Of a stretch of DNA of 11,263 bases, positions 1 through 7,005 are shown one piece after another. The notes under the pieces are model-generated. The model had not been told where the DNA came from and did no database searches. It was given only the letters and a program-made list of their open reading frames with translations. The translations under genes were made by a program, and so were the position numbers. Source of the stretch: UBA2730 sp022793235. GTDB taxonomy: Bacteria > Bacillota_I > Bacilli_A > RF39 > UBA660. Positions within the stretch are counted from its first letter, which is position 1, and every line of letters starts with the position of its first letter. The DNA is taken from positions 1-11,263 of the forward strand of contig CATJZL010000079.1 of the NCBI GenBank assembly GCA_949745755.1. The letters run 5' to 3'.

Positions 1-1
1 A

Positions 2-220
2 AAAAAAGATAAAAATGGTGTTAAAGTATCTTTTTCTATAAGGGAAAAAGGTATCGTACTGGATAACTTAAGTATTAAAAGAAATAGTGAAGTAGAAGAC
101 ACTTCTCTAAGATTTGATACTATAAATGATTTGAATAAAGAAAATGTCATTAAAATAGGAGAGAGCAGTAGTGGGTTAAAAGAAAAACTATCTTCTATGG
201 GATATACTTGTAAAGATTAG
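2..220 (+). CDS. C-terminal end of an unidentified protein (5' end outside window)
   Basis: An open frame runs in from the left edge and stops at TAG (218-220), leaving 72 codons. The visible residues are charged and polar (GVKVSFSIREKGIVLDNLSI early, SSGLKEKLSSMGYTCKD at the end), with no membrane segment and no motif I recognise. The alternating pattern would suit a small beta-rich or lipoprotein-like domain, but that is only an impression. In Bacillus the gene before ligA is the helicase gene pcrA; this tail does not look like PcrA to me. Codon use and AT content match the neighbours. A hairpin overlapping the stop codon probably ends its transcript, so it is unlikely to be in the ligA unit. 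Confidence 0.6.
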   Translation, partial: KKDKNGVKVSFSIREKGIVLDNLSIKRNSEVEDTSLRFDTINDLNKENVIKIGESSSGLKEKLSSMGYTCKD

Positions 221-242
221 GTTCGAGGGGATCTAATTTTTT
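212..242 (+). terminator. Probable intrinsic terminator overlapping the stop of the upstream gene
   Basis: Positions 212-223 can pair with 230-241 (core GATTAG with CTAATT/C, three G-U pairs) around a 6-nt loop, CGAGGG. A run of T (237-242) forms the outer 3' arm. The stop codon at 218-220 lies inside the 5' arm. The stem is AT-rich and partly G-U, so strength is uncertain. Confidence 0.45.
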
Positions 243-278
243 CTTTATAGTTTATTTTATTTGTTCCTTATTTTTTAA

Positions 279-308
279 GTGACTTTTGTTTATAGTGTTT
301 GTTATAAT
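279..308 (+). promoter_or_regulatory. Sigma-A-like promoter for ligA
   Basis: GTGACT (279-284, four of six matches to TTGACA) is followed after 18 bp by a perfect TATAAT (303-308). The -10 box is preceded by TG one base away (TGTTATAAT), an extended -10 element. The predicted RNA start is near 315, leaving a leader of about 35 nt with AGGGG (341-345) before the ligA ATG. Confidence 0.7.
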
Positions 309-350
309 GATATTTGTAAATATAGTTTTAGTGAAAGATGAGGGGATTTT

Positions 351-2345
351 ATGTCTGATGTGGAACTTAGGATAGAAGAATTAACAAAAATATTGAATGA
401 TGCAAATTATAGTTATTATGTAAATGCAAATTCAATTATTACAGATCAAGAATATGATAAATATATGAGAGAATTAGAAGAACTTGAGGAAAAGTATCCT
501 AGTTATGCTAAGGAAGCTTCTCCTACTAAAAGAGTAGGTGGGGAAGTAATTGATTCATTTAAAAAGGTTTATCATGAGAAACCAATGTTATCTTTGAGTG
601 ATGTTTTTTCTGAAAGTGAAGTTATTTCTTTTCATGATCGTATTATTAAAGAAGGAATTTGCCCTAAATATGTATGTGAATTAAAAATAGATGGTTTATC
701 TGTTTCTCTTTTGTATAAGAATGGACTTTTAGTTCGTGGTGCTACTCGTGGAGATGGTGTTGTTGGAGAGGATATTACGCATAATGTAAAGACTATTAAG
801 TCAATTCCTTTAAAACTTAATCAGCCTGTAGATATTGAAGTACGTGGTGAAATTTTTATGAATAAAAAAACATTAGAGGAAATTAATGTTGAACGAATTA
901 AAAATCATGAAAAACCACTTCAGAATACACGAAATGCAGCTGCTGGCTCTATTCGTCAATTAGATAGTAGAATTGCGGCCAAACGTAATTTAGATAGTTT
1001 TATTTATCATTTACCTAACCCTGAGGATTATGGAATAAAAACGCATATAGAAGCATTAGAATTTATGAAAAAGTTAGGCTTTAAGGTTAATCCTAATAAT
1101 AGACTTGTAAATGATATACATGAGGTACTTGATTTTATTGTTGAAAAAACAGATACCCGTAATCAATTACTTTATGATATTGATGGTATTGTTATTAAGG
1201 TTAATGATTTAATACAACAAAGTGATCTAGGATATACTGCAAAATATCCTAAATGGGCTACTGCTTATAAATTTCCTGCAGAAGAAGTTTTAACAAAACT
1301 TACAGATATCATTTTTACTGTTGGAAGAACAGGACAAATTACACCTAATGCAGTACTTGACCCTGTAATTGTTATGGGTTCTACCATATCTCGTGCAACT
1401 TTACATAATGAGGATTATGTTAAGGTTAAGGATTTAAGAATTGGGGATACTGTGTCTATTCGAAAAGCAGGAGATGTTATACCAGAAGTAGTTGAGGTAA
1501 AAAAAGAACGTAGGACTGGACTTGAGAAGGAATTTGTTATGATTGATAAATGTCCTATTTGTGATAGTGTTTTAGTAAAAAAAGGTGAACAAGTTGACTA
1601 TTTTTGTGTTAATGATCATTGCTCTTCTAGAAAGATTGAGGGGTTAATTCATTTTGCTAGTCGTGATGCTATGAATATAGAGGGACTTGGAGAGAAAATT
1701 ATTGAGGATTTCTTTAATTTTGGTTTTATTAAAGAAGTGTGCGATATTTATTTATTACAAAGTCATAGAGAAGATTTAACGAGACTTGAGGGGTATGGAG
1801 AGAAATCTATTACTAATTTAATTGATGCTATTGAGAAAAGTAAAGAAAATTCATTGGAAAAGCTTCTATTTGGTCTTGGCATTTCTCATGTTGGAAGTAA
1901 AACAGCTAAAGTTATTGCTAGCCATTTTCATACAATCGATTGTTTAATGCATATAGGCTTTGAGGAGTTAAATTCTATTCGAGATATAGGTGATGTTATT
2001 GCTAAAAGTGTAGTTTCCTATTTTCAGGATGAAAAAAATATTTGTCTTATTCAGCGTTTAAAGGAATTTGGTCTTAATATGGAATATTTAGGGAAAAAAA
2101 TTGTGCAACACCCATTTTTTAGTGGAAAAACATTTGTACTTACAGGTAGTTTAAATATGTATACACGTGATGAGGGAAAGGCACTTATTGAATCTTTTGG
2201 TGGTAAAACGGTAGAATCTGTATCTAAAAAAACGGATTGTGTTATTGTAGGCGAAAATCCAGGAGGGAAGTATGATAAGGCAGTGAATCTTGGTATAAAA
2301 ATACTTACAGAGAAAGAATTTAAAGAGATGATTGATAGTATTTAA
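351..2345 (+). CDS. ligA: NAD-dependent DNA ligase LigA
   Basis: LigA seals 3'-OH/5'-phosphate nicks in duplex DNA using NAD+, chiefly joining Okazaki fragments and completing excision repair in the cytoplasm. The 664 residues match the family's usual length of about 670. In order: Ia domain (about 1-65), adenylation domain with the AMP-accepting lysine K112 in the KIDG motif, OB fold (about 316-395), a four-cysteine zinc finger (C401, C404, C419, C424), helix-hairpin-helix domain (about 434-580) and a C-terminal BRCT domain (about 588-664, with the FVLTGSL and GGK signatures). AGGGG lies 5 nt before ATG, which fits this start. It has its own promoter and is followed after 81 bp by a gene with a separate promoter. 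All key residues are present, so it should be active. In Bacillus ligA also lies a few genes upstream of gatCAB. Confidence 0.98.
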   Translation: MSDVELRIEELTKILNDANYSYYVNANSIITDQEYDKYMRELEELEEKYPSYAKEASPTKRVGGEVIDSFKKVYHEKPMLSLSDVFSESEVISFHDRIIKEGICPKYVCELKIDGLSVSLLYKNGLLVRGATRGDGVVGEDITHNVKTIKSIPLKLNQPVDIEVRGEIFMNKKTLEEINVERIKNHEKPLQNTRNAAAGSIRQLDSRIAAKRNLDSFIYHLPNPEDYGIKTHIEALEFMKKLGFKVNPNNRLVNDIHEVLDFIVEKTDTRNQLLYDIDGIVIKVNDLIQQSDLGYTAKYPKWATAYKFPAEEVLTKLTDIIFTVGRTGQITPNAVLDPVIVMGSTISRATLHNEDYVKVKDLRIGDTVSIRKAGDVIPEVVEVKKERRTGLEKEFVMIDKCPICDSVLVKKGEQVDYFCVNDHCSSRKIEGLIHFASRDAMNIEGLGEKIIEDFFNFGFIKEVCDIYLLQSHREDLTRLEGYGEKSITNLIDAIEKSKENSLEKLLFGLGISHVGSKTAKVIASHFHTIDCLMHIGFEELNSIRDIGDVIAKSVVSYFQDEKNICLIQRLKEFGLNMEYLGKKIVQHPFFSGKTFVLTGSLNMYTRDEGKALIESFGGKTVESVSKKTDCVIVGENPGGKYDKAVNLGIKILTEKEFKEMIDSI

Positions 2346-2346
2346 T

Positions 2347-2372
2347 CTTTTTTTGAATTTATTTAAAAAAAG
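2347..2372. repeat. A/T inverted repeat between ligA and the next promoter
   Basis: CTTTTTTT (2347-2354) and AAAAAAAG (2365-2372) are perfect reverse complements around a 10-nt loop that can pair further (GAA with TTT). It starts one base after the ligA stop and ends one base before the -35 box at 2373. The T-run is in the 5' arm, not after the hairpin, so it is not a classical terminator for ligA. It may reduce read-through weakly, act as an upstream AT-rich element for the promoter, or be chance in AT-rich DNA. Confidence 0.3.
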
Positions 2373-2402
2373 TTGTACAAATTCCTTAAAATATGTTATA
2401 AT
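2373..2402 (+). promoter_or_regulatory. Sigma-A-like promoter for the 246-residue membrane protein gene
   Basis: TTGTAC (2373-2378) is followed after 18 bp by TATAAT (2397-2402), again with an extended -10 (TGTTATAAT). The predicted start near 2409 gives a very short leader of under 20 nt before ATG 2427. The TTG of this -35 box is in frame with the following gene and could be mistaken for its start codon. Confidence 0.7.
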
Positions 2403-2413
2403 AGGCCTAATTT

Positions 2414-2420
2414 AAGGGGG
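2414..2420 (+). promoter_or_regulatory. Ribosome binding site that fixes the start at 2427
   Basis: AAGGGGG lies 6 nt before ATG 2427, the normal distance. The in-frame ATG at 2421 touches this element directly and so is a poor start. The in-frame TTG at 2373 lies in the -35 box, upstream of the predicted transcript start. Confidence 0.65.
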
Positions 2421-2426
2421 ATGTGT

Positions 2427-3167
2427 ATGTTTTGGAATAGGAATAAGATATCTGAATTAAAATTAGAAGATATAGATGATGAAAAAGATTTATTTAGGTC
2501 TGATTTAGAGGAATATTTGGATGAAGAAGAAGTTAGTGATGTTTCTTATGTTCATGATGAAAAGAAGGATGAAAATATAATAGAAGTTTCTTATCACGAA
2601 ACAAATAATTCAATAAGAGTAATAAATAAATTTGTTAATATTTTCTTGATTTTTGTTATTGTGATTGGTGGTGCTGTTTTTCTAGATACTCTTTGTGTCT
2701 CTAAGTTTAATGTTGGTCCGTTTTTTGCTGTAAAGACTAAAACTTATAATGATGGAGGGACTAAGGAATATAAAGGCTTGTTTTATAAAGTTATAAAATA
2801 TGCTGAAAGGGAAGGTAGAGTTGATACTGTTATTGGTTCTTGGAAACTTGATTATTCTGTAAAATCAAAAGATACTGATATTCTTGATTTGGCACTTAAT
2901 TTCAATAATGATTTAAATTATTCTATGGATACTTATATGGATCAGTATTTAAAAATAAGTGGAGAAATTTCAGATATCTCAGAAGAGATGGTTATTTTAA
3001 AATATAATGATGAGGATCATAAATATAGTACAACTATAAGATGTAATTTATTAGATTCTTCTGTAGAATATAAAAAGGGTGATCAAGTGGAAGTTGTAGG
3101 TACTTTATATAATTATAGTAATAAAAATGATACTACTCTTTTTATGAAAAACTGTTATATAAAATAG
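2427..3167 (+). CDS. Single-pass membrane protein with acidic N-terminal tail and possible OB-fold-like outer domain
   Basis: This 246-residue protein has no function I can name. Residues 10-60 are strongly acidic (runs such as DIDDEKD and EEYLDEEEVSDVS) and probably cytoplasmic. One membrane helix spans about 68-90. The outer part starts with an NDGGTKEYKGLFYKVIKY segment (about 108-125), a pattern I associate with hypothetical exported proteins of gut Firmicutes. It ends with a region (about 170-246) whose strands and KKGDQVEVVGTL segment resemble OB-fold domains of the tRNA_anti-like type. The fold is inferred by eye. The start is ATG 2427, not the upstream in-frame TTG or ATG, because of promoter and ribosome-binding-site positions. 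A promoter precedes it and a terminator overlaps its stop, so it is probably transcribed alone. It sits where Bacillus has yerH/camS, but I see no CamS resemblance. Confidence 0.8.
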   Translation: MFWNRNKISELKLEDIDDEKDLFRSDLEEYLDEEEVSDVSYVHDEKKDENIIEVSYHETNNSIRVINKFVNIFLIFVIVIGGAVFLDTLCVSKFNVGPFFAVKTKTYNDGGTKEYKGLFYKVIKYAEREGRVDTVIGSWKLDYSVKSKDTDILDLALNFNNDLNYSMDTYMDQYLKISGEISDISEEMVILKYNDEDHKYSTTIRCNLLDSSVEYKKGDQVEVVGTLYNYSNKNDTTLFMKNCYIK

Positions 3168-3193
3168 AAGGTATTTTGAATTCTTCTATTTTT
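3161..3193 (+). terminator. Intrinsic terminator after the membrane protein gene
   Basis: AAAATAGAAG (3161-3170) pairs with CTTCTATTTT (3183-3192), with a further G-U pair inside and a loop of about 10 nt. A T-run (3189-3193) forms the 3' end. The TAG stop codon (3165-3167) is within the 5' arm. The complementary A-run on the other side would let it work in both directions. Confidence 0.65.
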
Positions 3194-3220
3194 GCTTTTA
3201 GGTGGATTATCCTATATAGT
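3192..3220 (+). promoter_or_regulatory. Candidate distal promoter upstream of gatCAB
   Basis: TTGCTT (3192-3197) is followed after 17 bp by TATAGT (3215-3220). The same -35 hexamer and spacing occur in the promoter at 6493. RNA would start near 3227 and run into the hairpin at 3242-3268 before reaching gatC. The -35 overlaps the T-run of the preceding terminator. Confidence 0.4.
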
Positions 3221-3241
3221 AGGTAATATATTATAAGTTAA

Positions 3242-3268
3242 AAAGAAGAAATTACTCATTTCTTTTTT
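3242..3268 (+). terminator. Second hairpin before gatC: weak terminator or attenuator
   Basis: Positions 3242-3252 (A-rich, ending GAAAT) pair with 3258-3268 (ATTTC then six T) around the loop TACTC, with one G-U pair. The core is AT-rich, so it is weak, and pairing A- and T-runs allow action in either direction. It may back up the terminator at 3161, or attenuate RNA from the candidate promoter at 3192. Confidence 0.4.
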
Positions 3269-3289
3269 CTTTCAAAAAATATACACTTA

Positions 3290-3298
3290 TGATATTAT
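3290..3298 (+). promoter_or_regulatory. Extended -10 promoter candidate for gatCAB
   Basis: TGATATTAT (3290-3298) is an extended -10 with TATTAT matching TATAAT at five of six bases. The -35 position 17 bp upstream (3270-3275, TTTCAA) is weak. The predicted start is near 3305, giving a leader of about 16 nt that includes the AGGAGG at 3309-3314. Confidence 0.5.
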
Positions 3299-3320
3299 AT
3301 ATACAGTTAGGAGGAAGTCT

Positions 3321-3617
3321 ATGAATAATAAACTAAGTCGGGAAGAGGTTTTACATGTAGCAGAGCTTGCTAAAATTCGAATAAAAGAGGATGAGCTTGA
3401 AAAGTACCAAATTGATTTGGGGAAAATATTTAATGATATTGCTAAGATAGATGATGTTAGTGGTTATGATGATGCTATTATTATTTCACCATTTCATGAA
3501 GATGCTCGTTTAAGAGATGATGAAGAGGTAGAGGAAGTTCTTGTTTCTGATATTTTAAAAAATGTACCATGTCATAGTGGGAATTATATAGAAGTGCCGG
3601 TGGTTATCAATGAGTAA
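3321..3617 (+). CDS. gatC: Asp-tRNA(Asn)/Glu-tRNA(Gln) amidotransferase subunit C
   Basis: GatC is the small subunit that wraps around GatA and GatB and stabilises the amidotransferase. Its 98 residues match the family's usual 95-100. The opening LSREEVLHVAELAKIRIKEDE is typical of the N-terminal helices, and the middle has the family-like IDDVSGYDDA linker and an HEDARLRDDE segment near residues 59-69, where most homologues have a similar acidic LRxDE. AGGAGG (3309-3314) lies 6 nt before ATG. The last eight bases overlap gatA, so gatC is the first gene of a gatC-gatA-gatB operon. Confidence 0.95.
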   Translation: MNNKLSREEVLHVAELAKIRIKEDELEKYQIDLGKIFNDIAKIDDVSGYDDAIIISPFHEDARLRDDEEVEEVLVSDILKNVPCHSGNYIEVPVVINE

Positions 3618-5070
3618 ATATTTAGATCAAAGTATTTTGGTAATACATGAGTTGTTAAAAAGTAAAAAAATTAAACCTATTGATTTGGTTTTAGAAGCTT
3701 ATGAGAGAATAGAAGAAAATAAGGGCCTAAATCTTTTTATTACTTTAAATAAAGAAGAGGCCTTAAAGGAAGCTAAACTTTTGGAAGATATGGAAGTTGA
3801 TAATCTATTATTTGGAATTCCTATAGCTCTTAAGGATAATATTGTAACTAAAGATTTAAAAACAACTTGTGCATCTTTAATGCTTGCTAATTTTATGCCT
3901 ATTTATGATGCCAGTGTTGTTTCAAAGTTAAAAAAGAGGCATATGATTGTTATTGGTAAGACAAATATGGATGAGTTTGCTATGGGTTCTAGTAGTCGTA
4001 CTAGTTATTTTGGTGCGCCTCATAATCCTTGGAATATAGAAAAAGTAACTGGGGGAAGTAGTGGTGGTAGTGCTGGTGTTGTTGCAGCAAGAATTGTTCC
4101 ATTTGCTCTTGGAAGTGATACAGGTGGTAGTATTCGACAACCTGCTAGTTACTGTGGAATTGTGGGAATGAAGCCTACTTATGGACGGGTGTCTCGTTAT
4201 GGTCTTGTAGCTTTTGCTTCTAGTCTTGATCAAATTGGACCTATGACAAGAAATGTTTATGAGAATGCACTTTTGTTGAATGCTATTGTTGGAATGGATT
4301 CTAAAGATTTAACCTCTGTTTCTCTAGAAAAAGAAGACTTTACTCGTTTTATTGGAGAGGATATTTGCGGAATGAAGATTGGTGTTCCTAAGTATTTTAT
4401 GAGTGATATTGTATCTATTGAAATAAAGGAAAAGATGGAGAATGTGTTTTCTTTATTAAAAGAGGCTGGTTGTATTGTTGAATATATAGATATTTCTTAT
4501 ATTGAACAGGCTGCTCGTTTGTATCAAGTTATAGCTATGGGAGAGGCAAGTAGTAATCTTGCTCGGTTTGATGGTATTCGTTATGGTTACTCTTGCAAAG
4601 ATCCTAAAGACATTGATGATTTATATTATAGAAGTCGGGAGGAAGGTTTTGGCGAAGAGGTAAAACGAAGAATTATGGTTGGAAGTTACCTTTTGAGTGG
4701 TGAAAATGCTAAAAAGTATTATGATAAAGCTATGTCTGTTCGTAGTGATATACGTACTAGTTTTTTGGAGGCTTTTAAAAAATATGACTTACTTGTTGGT
4801 CCTACGACTGTAAGTTGTGCTTGTGATATAGCAGAGGATATGTCTGATCCATTAAAAGGCTTTATGGATGATGTGCTTGTTATTCCTGTTAATATGGCAG
4901 GTCTTCCAGGACTTAGTTTACCTATTGGATTTTCAAAAGAAGATATGCCTATTGGTATGCATATTATGGCAAATGATTTTGATGAGGCAACTATTTATAA
5001 ATTGGCTAGTTTTATTGAAGATAAACTTGCGCTAGATTTATGTCCAAGAGGAGGGAATTATCATGAGTAA
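3610..5070 (+). CDS. gatA: Asp-tRNA(Asn)/Glu-tRNA(Gln) amidotransferase subunit A (amidase)
   Basis: GatA hydrolyses glutamine and feeds the ammonia through a tunnel to GatB. At 486 residues it is of normal length. The amidase-signature triad is intact: K75 in PIALKDN, the cis-serine S150 in the GGSSGGS stretch and the nucleophile S174 in GSDTGGSIRQPAS. These positions are each four less than the K79/S154/S178 I recall for the Staphylococcus aureus enzyme. The start overlaps the gatC stop in ATGAGTAA. Only a modest GGTGG (about 3599-3603) precedes it, so translation probably depends on ribosomes finishing gatC. The 3' end overlaps gatB in the same way. Confidence 0.97.
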   Translation: MSKYLDQSILVIHELLKSKKIKPIDLVLEAYERIEENKGLNLFITLNKEEALKEAKLLEDMEVDNLLFGIPIALKDNIVTKDLKTTCASLMLANFMPIYDASVVSKLKKRHMIVIGKTNMDEFAMGSSSRTSYFGAPHNPWNIEKVTGGSSGGSAGVVAARIVPFALGSDTGGSIRQPASYCGIVGMKPTYGRVSRYGLVAFASSLDQIGPMTRNVYENALLLNAIVGMDSKDLTSVSLEKEDFTRFIGEDICGMKIGVPKYFMSDIVSIEIKEKMENVFSLLKEAGCIVEYIDISYIEQAARLYQVIAMGEASSNLARFDGIRYGYSCKDPKDIDDLYYRSREEGFGEEVKRRIMVGSYLLSGENAKKYYDKAMSVRSDIRTSFLEAFKKYDLLVGPTTVSCACDIAEDMSDPLKGFMDDVLVIPVNMAGLPGLSLPIGFSKEDMPIGMHIMANDFDEATIYKLASFIEDKLALDLCPRGGNYHE

Positions 5071-6490
5071 CTATATACCTACTATTGGTATTGAGGTACA
5101 TGTAGAACTAAATACAAAAACAAAGATATTTTCTAATAGTACAAATGGTTATGGAATGAGTGCCAATACATTAGTTAATGAGATTGACTTAGGGTATCCA
5201 GGAACTCTTCCTTTACTTAACCAAGAAGTTTTAAATATAGGGATCAAGGCTTGTCATGTACTTCATTGTAAGATTCGTCATGAAATGCATTTTGATAGGA
5301 AAAATTATTTTTATCCTGATAATCCAAAGAATTATCAAATTACACAATCAAGAACGCCTATAGGTTATGATGGTTATGTGGAAGTAGATGTGGATGGTGT
5401 AAAGAAAAAAATTGAGATTGAGGAGATTCATATAGAAGAGGATACTTGTAAAAGTGCTCATCGAAAAAATGTTACTTTGCTTGATTTTAATCGTGCAGGA
5501 GTACCCCTTCTTGAGATTGTTACTAAGCCATGTATGACATCAGGGATAGAGGCTATGAAGTATATTGAAAAATTAAGGGAAGTGCTTCTTTATGCATCTA
5601 TTTCTGATTGTAAAATAGAAGAGGGATCTATGCGCTGTGATTGCAATGTTTCCATTAGAAAAAATAAGGATGATCCTTTTGGTACAAAAGTTGAAGTTAA
5701 AAATATAGGCTCTATTAGTAGTGTTGGTGTTAGTGTTGATCGTGAGATTGAGAGGCAAGCTGCATTATATGATAAAGGGGAGTCTTTCAAAGAACAGACT
5801 CGACGTTTTGATTCTAAGCTTAATGACACAGTTTTAATGCGTGTTAAAGAAACTGGAAATGATTATAGATATTTTCCTGAACCTGATATTCCTTATATTC
5901 ATTTGACAGATTCTTATATTGAAAATGTTCTTTCCTCTATTTCTATGCTTCCTGATGAGAGAAGAGAAAAATATAAGCAGTTAGGTATGAGTACTGTGAA
6001 CATAGAAAAGATTATTTCTAATAAAAGTTTAAGTGATTTTTTAAATTCATTTTTAACTAGTAATATAGATATGCAGATTGCTAGTAATTTACTTCTTGGT
6101 GATATTTCTTCTTATTTAAATAAGACTAATAAAAGTATTTGTGAGACTAAGTTAACATATGATAAATTTATAGATTTAGTACAAAAGAGTAGTCATCGCG
6201 AGCTTACTAGTAAAAATATTAAGGAGATGCTTGTGGATATTTTAGAGAGTGATAAGGATATTGTTACTCTTATGAAAGAAGCAGGTATTTCTAATATTAC
6301 TGATGAGAAAGAGGTTCTTCTTCTTATTTTAAAAGTTATTGAAAATAATGGGGAGAGTGTTTCTTCTTATTTAGAAGGCCATGATCGAGCTTTTAAATAT
6401 TTAATGGGACAGGTTATGAAAGAGTCTGGTGGTAAAATTGATCCTTTAGTTGCTAGTACTATTTTGAAAAGAGAACTAGATAAAAAATAA
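5063..6490 (+). CDS. gatB: Asp-tRNA(Asn)/Glu-tRNA(Gln) amidotransferase subunit B
   Basis: GatB binds the mischarged Glu-tRNA(Gln) or Asp-tRNA(Asn), activates the side-chain carboxylate with ATP and amidates it with ammonia from GatA. The 475 residues match the family's 470-480. The N-terminal IGIEVHVELNTKTKIFSN (E11 and H13 likely metal ligands), HFDRKNYFYPDNPKNYQI, FNRAGVPLLEIV, MRCDCNVS and the TRRFD...GNDYRYFPEPDIP signatures are present. The C-terminal part (about 325-475) is the helical and YqeY-type tRNA-binding tail. AGGAGGG (5049-5055) precedes the ATG, which overlaps the gatA stop. No terminator is visible after the TAA, so some read-through into the next gene is possible. Whether the substrate is Gln, Asn or both cannot be told from this window. 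Confidence 0.97.
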   Translation: MSNYIPTIGIEVHVELNTKTKIFSNSTNGYGMSANTLVNEIDLGYPGTLPLLNQEVLNIGIKACHVLHCKIRHEMHFDRKNYFYPDNPKNYQITQSRTPIGYDGYVEVDVDGVKKKIEIEEIHIEEDTCKSAHRKNVTLLDFNRAGVPLLEIVTKPCMTSGIEAMKYIEKLREVLLYASISDCKIEEGSMRCDCNVSIRKNKDDPFGTKVEVKNIGSISSVGVSVDREIERQAALYDKGESFKEQTRRFDSKLNDTVLMRVKETGNDYRYFPEPDIPYIHLTDSYIENVLSSISMLPDERREKYKQLGMSTVNIEKIISNKSLSDFLNSFLTSNIDMQIASNLLLGDISSYLNKTNKSICETKLTYDKFIDLVQKSSHRELTSKNIKEMLVDILESDKDIVTLMKEAGISNITDEKEVLLLILKVIENNGESVSSYLEGHDRAFKYLMGQVMKESGGKIDPLVASTILKRELDKK

Positions 6491-6492
6491 AA

Positions 6493-6521
6493 TTGCTTAA
6501 CTTGTATATATCATGTATAAT
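6493..6521 (+). promoter_or_regulatory. Sigma-A-like promoter for the three-gene membrane operon
   Basis: TTGCTT (6493-6498) is followed after exactly 17 bp by a perfect TATAAT (6516-6521). It lies in the 53-bp gap after gatB, beginning only 3 bases past the stop. RNA would start near 6528, and AGGAG (6531-6535) lies 8 nt before ATG 6544. Confidence 0.7.
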
Positions 6522-6543
6522 ATAGATACTAGGAGTTGATGAG

Positions 6544-6996
6544 ATGAAAAAAAGTCAAATCAAAAAATATATTGTATTGCTTGTTGTCGTTTGCTTTATT
6601 GGACTTTGTTTTGCACTTTACAAACTTTTACTTTCTGAAAGTAGTGATCATGATGCTATTTATGGAGAAAGACTTGATGGTATTGAACAGGTTAAATTCT
6701 CTAGTGATCGAAAGAGTACTGTACAAAATGCATTAAGTGAAACTTCTAAAATTAAAAGTTCTACAATAAAGGTACAGGGGAAGATTATTAATATTTTAAT
6801 TACAGTCAATGATGATGTTACTAGAGATGATTCTAAGTCTTTAGCAGATGTTGTTTTAGGAAATTTAAGTGATGAGGAAAAACCATTTTATGATGTTCAG
6901 GTATTTATTGATAAAGGTGTGGAAGATGAACAATTTCCTATTATTGGTTATCATCATCCTAAAAAAGAGGGCTTTTCTTTTACACTTGATCGATAG
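6544..6996 (+). CDS. Membrane-anchored small protein of unknown function
   Basis: A 150-residue protein with a basic start (MKKSQIKKY), one membrane helix or uncleaved signal at about 9-29, and an outer domain. The outer part begins with an AIYGERLDGIEQV segment (38-50). It then shows a strand-helix-strand pattern: GKIINILITVNDDV (79-92), a helix about 96-109, then FYDVQVFIDKG (115-125) and FPIIGYHHPKKEG near the end. I cannot assign a family. There is no lipobox cysteine at a normal place and no catalytic motif. AGGAG 8 nt upstream supports the start. Nine bases separate it from the receptor gene, whose ribosome binding site overlaps its TAG stop, so the two are almost certainly co-transcribed and may work together. 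Confidence 0.8.
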   Translation: MKKSQIKKYIVLLVVVCFIGLCFALYKLLLSESSDHDAIYGERLDGIEQVKFSSDRKSTVQNALSETSKIKSSTIKVQGKIINILITVNDDVTRDDSKSLADVVLGNLSDEEKPFYDVQVFIDKGVEDEQFPIIGYHHPKKEGFSFTLDR

Positions 6997-7005
6997 GAGA
7001 AATAT

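Noticed and set aside
3928..4233. Minus-strand frame inside gatA
   Set aside because: It is low in complexity (Ser/Thr/Asn repeats), the reverse of well-conserved gatA codons, with no ribosome binding site or family resemblance.
5573..5829. Two overlapping minus-strand frames inside gatB
   Set aside because: Both are antisense to conserved gatB coding sequence and look like chance frames without promoter or recognisable protein.
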